In this document: piece by piece, positions 1 through 5,871 of the stretch
Layout: every line of letters starts with the position of its first letter
Numbering within the stretch: position 1 is the first letter of the stretch
NCBI GenBank assembly: GCA_016192885.1
Contig: JACPTH010000417.1
Span: 1-5,910 of the forward strand
Length of the DNA stretch: 5,910 nt
Direction: 5' to 3'
Origin: a bacterium
GTDB taxonomy: Bacteria; Muiribacteriota; Ozemobacteria; Ozemobacterales; Ozemobacteraceae
Translations under genes and position numbers: made by a program
The notes under the pieces: model-generated
What the model was told of the DNA's origin: nothing
The model's input: only the letters and a program-made list of their open reading frames with translations
The model's database searches: none

Positions 1-23
1 CGTTCATCCACAAATCAGGCTTT

Positions 24-30
24 CCTCCTC
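24..30 (-). promoter_or_regulatory. Possible ribosome binding site of a gene off the left edge
   Basis: GAGGAGG on the minus strand is a near-perfect Shine-Dalgarno sequence. Candidate starts follow at 13 (TTG, 10-base spacing), 11 (GTG, 12) and 7 (ATG, 16; in frame with the TTG). Too little coding sequence remains in the window to identify the gene or confirm the start. Confidence 0.35.
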
Positions 31-31
31 A

Positions 32-62
32 AATCAAAAATCAAACTTCAAAAATCAAAAAT
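32..62. repeat. Tandem 7-base repeat (AATCAAA)n
   Basis: Four 7-base units in phase: AATCAAA at 32-38, 39-45 and 53-59, and a variant CTTCAAA at 46-52, followed by a partial unit. The TC dinucleotide recurs exactly every 7 bases (34, 41, 48, 55). It lies downstream of gnd and just upstream (minus strand) of a possible ribosome site, in otherwise non-coding sequence. Confidence 0.65.
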
Positions 63-128
63 TGCCCCTATTAATTGAGGTGTTACCATTTTACTGCTTA
101 TCAGATTTATACTAAATGGCATTTCTTC

Positions 129-158
129 TATCTCCTATCTCCTGATTATCTGATTACC
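129..158. repeat. Short tandem repeats at the gnd stop codon
   Basis: TATCTCC occurs twice in tandem (129-142), followed by the 8-base pair TGATTATC/TGATTACC (143-158). The repeat spans the gnd stop codon (146-148), so the last few residues of the dehydrogenase come from repeat sequence. Confidence 0.5.
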
Positions 159-1039
159 GAATGCCCGCCAAATTTGTTCCGTAAAGAGGCTAGAAAACGG
201 TTGGAAAAGGCGTTTTCATTCTTGGAGGAAAACCTGGAAAAAAGTGAGGAAGCAAAAACGGGCGTCGGAATTTTTTTCTCAAGGGCCGCTTCAATGGCCC
301 ACCTACACTCTCCGGACTCTTCGACTTTTCCTTGGAGGTTTTCCAATTTTGGATTCTCAAAAAAAACGGTCTCGGAAAGTTCACAAAGCCATGAGCGAAT
401 GACGCTTCCCTGGTTCCATAATCTTGCTATTTTTCCAAGATCAAGATTAAAGCCGCTATGCTCCATCAACTCAAATCCCTCAGCAAAACTCTGCATCATT
501 CCATATTCAATTGCATTGTGAACCATTTTGACAAAATGCCCGGAACCTGATTCGCCAAGGTATTTCCAACCATCGGGTGGAGCAAGAGTGGTTAAAATAG
601 GCGAAATAACATCCACAAAATGTTTAACTCCGCCTACCATCATGCAGTAACCATTTTCTAATCCCCAAACTCCGCCGCTAGTACCTACGTCCACAAAACC
701 TATTTCTTTCTCCGACATCTCATTAGCACGCCGGATCGAATCAAGGTAATGTGAATTCCCGCCATCAATCAAAATATCACCGGAGCTTAAGAAATTCGAA
801 ACGGAATTAATCACTGTTTCAGTCACTTCTCCTGATGGAACCATTATCCAAACTACTCTTGGGCTTTTTAATTTCCTAGAAAACTCGGAAAACTCATCCA
901 CCCATGAAGCGCCAATCTTTTCAATTTCAGATTTTTTTGAACCTGACCGATCAGCGCCAAAAACAACATGCCCGCCAATGCAAAGGCGTTTAACCATGTT
1001 ATAACCCATTTTTCCTAACCCTATAAATCCGATTTCCAT
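146..1039 (-). CDS. gnd: 6-phosphogluconate dehydrogenase, short (YqeC/GndA-like) type
   Basis: The predicted reaction is oxidative decarboxylation of 6-phosphogluconate to ribulose 5-phosphate in the cytosolic pentose phosphate pathway. The 297-residue protein opens with a Rossmann nucleotide-binding loop GLGKMG (residues 7-12). It then has the substrate motif IDGGNSHY (91-98), SGG (121-123) and the catalytic segment KMVHNAIEYG (171-180), where K171, N175 and E178 match the family's catalytic Lys, Asn and Glu. About 300 residues is normal for the short bacterial subfamily; classical Gnd is about 470, so this is not a truncation. The end of the second beta strand reads ADRS, with Asp30 where NAD-preferring members carry an acidic residue, but Arg31 follows, so NAD versus NADP preference is only a guess. 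The ATG start has AAGGA eight bases upstream. The gene lies 51 bases after the Fe-S/ligase fusion and may be transcribed with it. Its last codons run into repeat-like sequence. Family assignment is secure; the symbol is by similarity. Confidence 0.95.
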   Translation of the reverse strand: MEIGFIGLGKMGYNMVKRLCIGGHVVFGADRSGSKKSEIEKIGASWVDEFSEFSRKLKSPRVVWIMVPSGEVTETVINSVSNFLSSGDILIDGGNSHYLDSIRRANEMSEKEIGFVDVGTSGGVWGLENGYCMMVGGVKHFVDVISPILTTLAPPDGWKYLGESGSGHFVKMVHNAIEYGMMQSFAEGFELMEHSGFNLDLGKIARLWNQGSVIRSWLCELSETVFFENPKLENLQGKVEESGECRWAIEAALEKKIPTPVFASSLFSRFSSKNENAFSNRFLASLRNKFGGHSVIR

Positions 1040-1047
1040 TTTTGGTA

Positions 1048-1052
1048 TCCTT
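1048..1052 (-). promoter_or_regulatory. Ribosome binding site of gnd
   Basis: AAGGA lies 8 bases before the ATG at 1039. It supports that start, as does the immediate Rossmann-fold sequence MEIGFIGLGKMG. No convincing promoter or terminator is visible in the 51-base gap (1040-1090), so read-through from the upstream gene is likely. Confidence 0.7.
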
Positions 1053-1090
1053 GGAAAAAACTCATCAAAGAGAGATTTCCTTCTAAGAAT

Positions 1091-3607
1091 TCATAAAACT
1101 TCTGGAATTGTTTGAGTTGAACACGCTCTGCGATCCATAACTTTCAAAATTGGCTTGGACACTCTAACCTCCCTGTATTTTGTAACGGTTCCAAAAGGAA
1201 CGCATTCGACTTTGCTTTTTATTCCAAATGTGCTTCCAAGAGAAGCTTCAATGCTTTCAATACTGTCGTGAGATCCATATTCTTCAAGCGTCGCTTTCAT
1301 TCCATCATCCTCAATGAGAATCCGATAATCCCCAAACAAACCATGCTTGAAAAGAGCTTCTTCAAAATGCCTGACTCCGAAAATCCGATCTCCTATGGAA
1401 ACATTTAGCTCATAGCGGCCGTGGGGCATAACGCTCTTTTTAAACCCAAAAGGGCAATGACTTGGGAAAATAGTAACGAAATCATCAAGAAGATAACGCA
1501 CAAGAGGGGAGCTCTTCTTTGCCAGATTGGTAAACGCAAATCTTCCTTCGCCAAATTGCCCAATTAGTTTTAAATCTTTATCAAAAAGTTCGGTGAAATA
1601 AATCGGCAAAATGTGCTTCTCACCGCAAGGGCAGGGCACGGAAAAAAATCCTTCTACGCACGCGTAATTATCCACATGGAAAACATTGAAGCTTTGTTGA
1701 ATGACTCTACTTCTGGATGAACTGCATAACTCGGCCGTAGAAACAAAAGCCTTTAAATATTCAAGAACGCGAGAAACTTCCTGAGGATAATCTTCTCTTA
1801 GAATCCGCATCCAACAAAGAAAATCTATCGGCGTACCCGTAATGATTGATGGACGGAGCTTAACGATTGTACGAACCATTCTTTCCGGTGTTGCTATGGT
1901 GGAACGGCTCCCAATGTTGGCCACAACCCCGCCGTGATGAGCAAGAAAATCTCCGAAACTCATTCCGGCGATTGTAAACCCGAAAGTCAAGCCATTTACC
2001 ACGGCTCGATTTTCAGAGAGAACCATTTCTAGGCCGCCAATATACGGAGTAATTTTTGAAAAAATTCGAGACGCGTGAAATTCATTTTCCGAGTAAAAGG
2101 ATGGGGTTGGAAAACCCGTCGACCCAGTCGTTTCAGCATAATACATCACTTTTCCAACCATCTCGTCTGAAAGAACCGAATATGGGTCGCATGACCCAAG
2201 ATCCCGTTTTTGAACTACAGGCAAACTTTCGAAAGATAAAGGAGGCATTTTGTAAAGTTGTTTGTAAAATGAAGTCTGTTCATAGGCATAACGCGCCATA
2301 TCCAAGGGGTTTTTCGCCGATAACGACATGCCAAGAAGGAAAAGATTAGATCGAAGTTTATTGTACACGCTCCCGTAACCGAGACTCAAAGGATCGGTCA
2401 AATGCTTTTCTCCTCTCAAAGTTTTGATGGGAAAACCCCATCGGAATTCCCTTGCCCCTGATTTACAAGAACTTACGCATCTTCCGCAAACCATGCATCC
2501 CGATCGATCTAAAAAACCTGAAAATGCCTGAGAAACGCCCATGGGGCAAACTTTTTCGCAGGTTCCGCACCTTTTACAAAGTGAGGATTTATGCTGAATC
2601 CCAACGAAAGAAACAGGGTAAAAAAGCCCCCAGAAACCTCCAAGCGGGCAAAAGACCCTACAAAACAACCTCCCCGAAAGTAAAATCATAGCAATCAAAA
2701 ACAGCAAAGTCAAGCAAAGGTGAAACCAAACAAAGAAACCGGGCCCGAAAAAATCTCCTATCCATTGGGAAACCGGAAACACGGAAATAGCCCCGGTCGT
2801 CAAGTAATATGGCGCAAGACCAAGAATTTTTCCCGAAAGGCAAATTGTACTGCAAAAAAAATTTCTATCGAAAATTCCAAACCAAAGATATAAAACCGGA
2901 GAAATAACTACCGCTGCCATGGTCCAATACCGTAAATACGACAAATTCGAGGGAAGCTTATAACGATGCGTGCTCCATCGGTCTAAAATATCGCTTATAA
3001 AGCCGAAAGGGCACAACCATCCGCAAATGCTTTTTCCTAACGCTAAACCAAAAAGCAACATGGAACCGAAAAAATAGAATGGCCAAATGCCCTGGATTAG
3101 AAGGTTTTGGATAAACCCTATGGGGCATGCTCCGGTCGCCATCTCGCAAGCTTGGCAATTGAGAAACGGAAATGTACCGAGGCATGAGCGCTTTACTGGT
3201 GCCATCCCCGAGACTCGAATAACCCCTAACCTTGCAATCACAAAGAAAATCCATTGGGAAAAAACTCGCTTGCTGCCATATTGAAAGAGTTCCCAGTTTC
3301 TGAAAACTCCCCAAAACAGCATTATCGGAAACAACCCGCCTACCAAAATAATGAAAGGGGTCCAATGGATATGGTCAAACTCGTATTCTTTTTTGCTTGC
3401 GCTGTCCGAAATTCCTGGAATAAGGCGGTTGACAAATGAAGTTATTCCCTGAATATCGAAATTTCCATAAGTCATTTGGGGGCCAACCAAATCCGGTTGG
3501 GACAAAAGACTTCCGATAATAATTGAGGCAAGGGAAACAATGATTATCACCCAAAAAACCAATGGGGTTAATCCGGTATTATCTTCATTCCAAAATTTAC
3601 TCTTCAC
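1091..3607 (-). CDS. Fusion: NapH/NosR-like membrane 4Fe-4S protein + PaaK/CapK-like adenylate-forming domain
   Basis: One uninterrupted frame, 838 residues from a GTG at 3607 (frame stays open to a TTG at 3676; add 23 for that numbering). Residues 1-335 are a polytopic membrane region with about five or six hydrophobic helices (near 17-35, 84-102, 172-190, 227-245, 288-312). It contains the paired motifs CGWLCPFG (195-202) and CRVFCPLG (316-323), typical of NapH/NosR/CcoG-type proteins. Two ferredoxin motifs follow: CKRCGTCEKVCP (344-355) and CMVCGRCVSSC (371-381), each able to hold a 4Fe-4S cluster. Extra cysteines sit at 142, 151, 154, 161, 252 and 256. From about 437 the chain matches the PaaK/CapK/F390-synthetase family: ARYAYEQTSFY (438-448), P-loop-like TTGSTGFPT (493-501), YACVEG (648-653), PLVRYLLDD (701-709), and a C-terminal subdomain ending KPILKVMDRR. 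That family activates carboxylates with ATP, usually toward CoA; the substrate here is unknown. The GTG is preferred because it overlaps the upstream stop (GTGAAGAGTAA). No good internal start with a ribosome site separates the halves. Confidence 0.85.
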   Translation of the reverse strand: MKSKFWNEDNTGLTPLVFWVIIIVSLASIIIGSLLSQPDLVGPQMTYGNFDIQGITSFVNRLIPGISDSASKKEYEFDHIHWTPFIILVGGLFPIMLFWGVFRNWELFQYGSKRVFSQWIFFVIARLGVIRVSGMAPVKRSCLGTFPFLNCQACEMATGACPIGFIQNLLIQGIWPFYFFGSMLLFGLALGKSICGWLCPFGFISDILDRWSTHRYKLPSNLSYLRYWTMAAVVISPVLYLWFGIFDRNFFCSTICLSGKILGLAPYYLTTGAISVFPVSQWIGDFFGPGFFVWFHLCLTLLFLIAMILLSGRLFCRVFCPLGGFWGLFYPVSFVGIQHKSSLCKRCGTCEKVCPMGVSQAFSGFLDRSGCMVCGRCVSSCKSGAREFRWGFPIKTLRGEKHLTDPLSLGYGSVYNKLRSNLFLLGMSLSAKNPLDMARYAYEQTSFYKQLYKMPPLSFESLPVVQKRDLGSCDPYSVLSDEMVGKVMYYAETTGSTGFPTPSFYSENEFHASRIFSKITPYIGGLEMVLSENRAVVNGLTFGFTIAGMSFGDFLAHHGGVVANIGSRSTIATPERMVRTIVKLRPSIITGTPIDFLCWMRILREDYPQEVSRVLEYLKAFVSTAELCSSSRSRVIQQSFNVFHVDNYACVEGFFSVPCPCGEKHILPIYFTELFDKDLKLIGQFGEGRFAFTNLAKKSSPLVRYLLDDFVTIFPSHCPFGFKKSVMPHGRYELNVSIGDRIFGVRHFEEALFKHGLFGDYRILIEDDGMKATLEEYGSHDSIESIEASLGSTFGIKSKVECVPFGTVTKYREVRVSKPILKVMDRRACSTQTIPEVL

Positions 3608-4178
3608 GCCAACCCCGAATTGAAATTTGAATTTTTCCGATACTTTGATTTTTGGGGTCAAAAAACGCTCGAACAATTAAACGTCTAAAAACAATGGGAG
3701 AATGGGAGGGAAGTTCAAGTCCTTCAATAACCTCCTGGCCGAAAACGAAAAAACCTGTTTTCTTTTCGATCCAAAGCGGTTTCATAGGTATTTTCCTTAT
3801 CCAATTAAAAGGAAGGGAAAAACCCGCCATTTTCGACTTTGCCCGACGAGAAATGTCTTTTACCTTCTTAGGGGTAATTATCGAAGAAACCGAATCGGAA
3901 ATTCTTTCCCATGCGTTTTGGAACCGAAATGAAATATCTGAAATTTGTCGGGTTTTTCCGCTAGGTTCTTCTTCCATGGGGGCCATTTCAGGTATGAAGA
4001 CAAGTTCAAATTCCTGCGCCGATATCACCGAAGGGTTTTCTTTCAAATCCAGTCCAAGAATGACGGAGCAAAAAAAAATCGGCAGCCCCAAGCTCCCGAT
4101 AATTCCAAACAATCTCCAACGATAACTTCTCAATTTAATTTTACAGGGAAAACTTTGGAAATCCCCTAAGAAAGTCAT
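3597..4178 (-). CDS. Hypothetical membrane-anchored protein, one N-terminal TM helix
   Basis: A 193-residue protein whose family I do not recognise. A basic N-terminus (K13, K15, R17, R20, R22) precedes a single hydrophobic helix at about residues 23-43, predicting a cytoplasmic N-terminus and an exported C-terminal domain of about 150 residues. The helix could instead be an uncleaved signal anchor; there is one Cys in it (C37) but no clear lipobox. An acidic, Pro/Met-rich linker (61-75, with EMAPMEEE at 64-71) leads to a basic, aromatic-containing domain that ends RGWREE. The ATG lies inside fmt, overlapping it by 38 bases with only a weak AAGGA 13 bases upstream; a TTG at 4133, eight bases past the fmt stop, is the alternative. 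The stop overlaps the start of the Fe-S/ligase fusion. That tight packing, plus the plausible membrane topology, is the main evidence that it is a real gene. I infer, without proof, that it works with the fusion protein. Confidence 0.7.
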   Translation of the reverse strand: MTFLGDFQSFPCKIKLRSYRWRLFGIIGSLGLPIFFCSVILGLDLKENPSVISAQEFELVFIPEMAPMEEEPSGKTRQISDISFRFQNAWERISDSVSSIITPKKVKDISRRAKSKMAGFSLPFNWIRKIPMKPLWIEKKTGFFVFGQEVIEGLELPSHSPIVFRRLIVRAFFDPKNQSIGKIQISIRGWREE

Positions 4179-5076
4179 CCGAAGACATCATTCCTTTTCC
4201 AGGGCGCTGCAGTGAGCGAAGGACCAAACTTGTTCGATTTCCGCAGGCAATTTGAATTCCGGATTTTGGATCCCTACTTAAAAGGGTCCCCGGAGAAGAA
4301 TCCGTCGGCGAGCCCTCTTCGGCGGCACCGATTTTAATTCGTTCCCCCTTCGCTTCAAACCATGCTCCAGGGGATGATGCCAGCGCTCTAACAAGCTTGG
4401 AAAGCGTCGAGGCAGGGTTTTCCCAATTTATTTGGCCCATTGAAGGAGTTATCTTTGAGGTATAAGTGGCGTCAGAATGAATCTGAGGTTTCGGGATTAT
4501 CGACCCCTGAAAAAAAGCCCTTACAGTCTGAATGAGGAATTGGGGCGCCTCATTCGAAAGGCGGTCATGAAGTGAAACAAATGTATCATTTGGTCCTATG
4601 GTAACTGTTTTCTGAGCGAGGATGTCTCCTTCATCCATTCGAGAGTTCATCTTGATGGCCGTCAAACCCGAGACCGAATCTCCATTTAAGATCGAAAAAT
4701 GAATCGGAGAGGGCCCTCGATATCTTGGAAGAAGAGAGGCATGGATGTTTACCGCGGCGATTTTAGGAATATCTAAAACAACTTGGGGAAGAATTAGGCC
4801 ATAGGCGATAACTATTAAAAAATCAGGGGAAAATGCTTTAAGCTCTTCGCATTCTTCCGGAGATTTCGAAAAAGAAGTTACTGTTTTTACAGGCAAACCA
4901 AGTTTAATTGCCAGAGATTTAACCGGAGTCACGGAACGCTGATGCCCCCTACCTTTTGGCCGATCAGGCATTGAATAAACAACCGCTACTTCAAAACTTT
5001 TATCGGAAGCCAAGGCCGAAAGAGAGGGCGCGGAAAAATCCGGACAACCCATAAACGCAATTCGAAGCGGAATCAG
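4141..5076 (-). CDS. fmt: Methionyl-tRNA formyltransferase
   Basis: It transfers a formyl group from 10-formyltetrahydrofolate to Met-tRNA(fMet) for translation initiation. With the CTG start proposed here it has 311 residues, normal for the family. The N-terminal Rossmann strand and loop read LRIAFMGCPDFSAPSL, against the family's usual MRIVFMGTPDFAVPSL. RPKGRG (39-44) follows. The catalytic region has VNIHASLLPRYRG (109-121), giving N110 and H112, and MNSRMDEGDIL with D148; these correspond to the E. coli N106-H108-D144 triad. The C-terminal tRNA-binding domain carries ATYTSKI, INWENPAS and VRALASSPGAW (about 203-239). Start choice: the first ATG (5052) would delete the conserved first beta strand and has no ribosome site. 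CTG at 5076 keeps it, overlaps the def stop as CTGA, and has GAGGAG eight bases upstream. CTG is rare as a start, so the exact first codon is less certain than the gene. Confidence 0.95.
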   Translation of the reverse strand: MIPLRIAFMGCPDFSAPSLSALASDKSFEVAVVYSMPDRPKGRGHQRSVTPVKSLAIKLGLPVKTVTSFSKSPEECEELKAFSPDFLIVIAYGLILPQVVLDIPKIAAVNIHASLLPRYRGPSPIHFSILNGDSVSGLTAIKMNSRMDEGDILAQKTVTIGPNDTFVSLHDRLSNEAPQFLIQTVRAFFQGSIIPKPQIHSDATYTSKITPSMGQINWENPASTLSKLVRALASSPGAWFEAKGERIKIGAAEEGSPTDSSPGTLLSRDPKSGIQIACGNRTSLVLRSLQRPGKGMMSSDDFLRGFPKFSL

Positions 5077-5582
5077 GAAGATGACTCCTCTTCAATAGAC
5101 TCTCCGGCCTCGATTTTAGTCAAAATTTTCTTAAGCTGAAGTCTTCGCGCTTTGGAAATTCTATCGATAAAGAGAATACCCTGCAAATGATCCAATTCAT
5201 GTTGAACCGCCCTTGCGAGAAGGCCGTTAACTTCGAATTCAAAAGGTTTTCCTTCAATGGTTTTTGCCTTCACAATCAAATTCGTGGCTCTTTGAACCGG
5301 TTCCCTAACTCCGGGAATCGAGAGACACCCTTCCTCGGAAATCTCTCTCCCCCAGGATTTTTGAATTGAAGGATTAACAAGTACAAGAGATTTTTGGTCG
5401 AGCTCTATAACTGCAAGTTGTAAATTGACCCCTATTTGGGGAGCCAAACCAACTCCGTTGGCCGAATGCATTGTCTCAATCATGTCGTGCACAAGATTTT
5501 TTAAAGAAGGGTCGATTGTTTCAACGGGTTTAGATTCTTCGCGAAGACATTTTTCGCCTAAATGTTTAATTTGCTTAATCAT
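5073..5582 (-). CDS. def: Peptide deformylase
   Basis: This metal hydrolase removes the formyl group from the N-terminal fMet of new proteins in the cytosol. From the ATG at 5582 it has 169 residues, the usual size. Motif 2 is EEGCLSIPG with metal-ligand C86, and motif 3 is QHELDHLQG with metal ligands H128 and H132 and catalytic E129. Motif 1 reads GVGLAPQIG (43-51), one Ala short of the usual GxGLAAxQxG; the DNA confirms codons GGT TTG GCT CCC CAA. The frame is open to an ATG at 5639, but I prefer 5582: AAGGAAG precedes it at good spacing, the family begins about here (MIKQIKHLGEKCLREESKPV), and a promoter -10 abuts the upstream ATG, so transcripts would start after it. The acidic Ser-rich tail (EEESSS) contains the fmt ribosome site. 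It is the first gene of the apparent operon. Confidence 0.95.
   Translation of the reverse strand: MIKQIKHLGEKCLREESKPVETIDPSLKNLVHDMIETMHSANGVGLAPQIGVNLQLAVIELDQKSLVLVNPSIQKSWGREISEEGCLSIPGVREPVQRATNLIVKAKTIEGKPFEFEVNGLLARAVQHELDHLQGILFIDRISKARRLQLKKILTKIEAGESIEEESSS
5085..5090 (-). promoter_or_regulatory. Ribosome binding site of fmt, inside the def 3' end
   Basis: GAGGAG lies within the last codons of def, 8 bases upstream of the CTG at 5076 and 32 bases upstream of the first in-frame ATG (5052). This spacing favours CTG initiation. The CTGA overlap with the def stop suggests re-initiation by ribosomes finishing def. Confidence 0.6.
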
Positions 5583-5587
5583 ACGAT

Positions 5588-5594
5588 CTTCCTT
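5588..5594 (-). promoter_or_regulatory. Ribosome binding site of def (decides the start)
   Basis: AAGGAAG ends 5 bases before the ATG at 5582 (core AAGGA, 7 bases). The alternative ATG at 5639 has only GGTGG upstream, and that sequence is part of the promoter -10 region. This supports the shorter, family-length deformylase. Confidence 0.7.
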
Positions 5595-5639
5595 TTTGAT
5601 ATCCCGGATCTCATTCTCAATTTCACAATTTTGAATCAT

Positions 5640-5648
5640 ATTATACCA
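5640..5648 (-). promoter_or_regulatory. Extended -10 promoter for def-fmt operon
   Basis: On the minus strand the sequence reads TGGTATAAT, a perfect match to the extended -10 consensus TGnTATAAT of sigma-70-type promoters. A -35 element is weak: TTGCGG sits 20 bases upstream (5666-5671), which is too far, and extended -10 promoters often need none. The predicted transcription start is near 5633, giving a leader of about 50 bases before the def ATG at 5582. Assigned from consensus only. Confidence 0.55.
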
Positions 5649-5724
5649 CCGAATCCATGGAAATTCCGCAAAGTCGCAAGCCCATCAGGGAAGGCGTGAA
5701 AAAAGTCATCTTTCGGGAAGTCAA

Positions 5725-5740
5725 GTTCGAAAACTCGAAC
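5725..5740. repeat. Inverted repeat, 6-base stem
   Basis: GTTCGA and TCGAAC pair perfectly around a 4-base loop (AAAC). No T-tract follows on either strand, so it is not an obvious terminator. It lies about 80 bases upstream of the def -10 box. Confidence 0.55.
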
Positions 5741-5780
5741 GGGTATAGTAGAAGTTAACAGCTCGAGTAACCATTTAGTT

Positions 5781-5815
5781 AAAGGTGGCACGCGCCTGTT
5801 GCACGCGCCCCCTTT
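5781..5815. repeat. Long imperfect hairpin with internal 9-base direct repeat
   Basis: AAAGG (5781-5785) pairs with CCTTT (5811-5815), GGC (5787-5789) with GCC (5807-5809), CG with CG and GC with GC around the loop CTGTT. That gives 12 paired positions of 15, with three single mismatches. The same segment holds GCACGCGCC twice, at 5788-5796 and 5801-5809. The structure could form as RNA or DNA cruciform; its role is unknown. Confidence 0.5.
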
Positions 5816-5819
5816 CGAC

Positions 5820-5838
5820 ACGCGAAATAAATTCGCGT
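5820..5838. repeat. Perfect inverted repeat, 7-base stem
   Basis: ACGCGAA and TTCGCGT pair perfectly around a 5-base loop (ATAAA). It has the size of a protein-binding operator or a small RNA hairpin. No U-tract follows, so a terminator role is unlikely. Confidence 0.55.
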
Positions 5839-5857
5839 ATCTCAATCCCCGCGGTCG

Positions 5858-5871
5858 GTCGCTCTCGCGAC
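5858..5871. repeat. Inverted repeat, 5-base stem
   Basis: GTCGC and GCGAC pair around the loop TCTC. It is short and could occur by chance, but it is the fourth hairpin-capable segment within 150 bases. Confidence 0.4.

Noticed and set aside
86..119. CCATTT/AAATGG inverted repeat as a gnd terminator
   Set aside because: The stem is only six A/T-rich pairs around a 22-base loop with no T-tract, so it is not a credible intrinsic terminator.
75..521. 148-codon plus-strand frame opposite gnd
   Set aside because: It overlaps the well-conserved 6-phosphogluconate dehydrogenase C-terminus and is only its antisense shadow.
3608..3676. TTG start at 3676 for the fusion protein
   Set aside because: It would overlap the upstream gene by 80 bases, has no ribosome site, and adds a Lys/Phe-rich stretch before the first TM helix. 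The GTG at 3607 fits better, though not proven.
3652..4125. 157-codon plus-strand frame opposite the TM protein
   Set aside because: It is antisense to a frame that fits the operon direction and has a sensible membrane topology; the plus-strand product has no such features and no operon context.
5657..5758. 33-codon plus-strand frame starting MEIPQSRK
   Set aside because: No Shine-Dalgarno, short, and complementary to the open minus-strand frame; not supportable as a gene.
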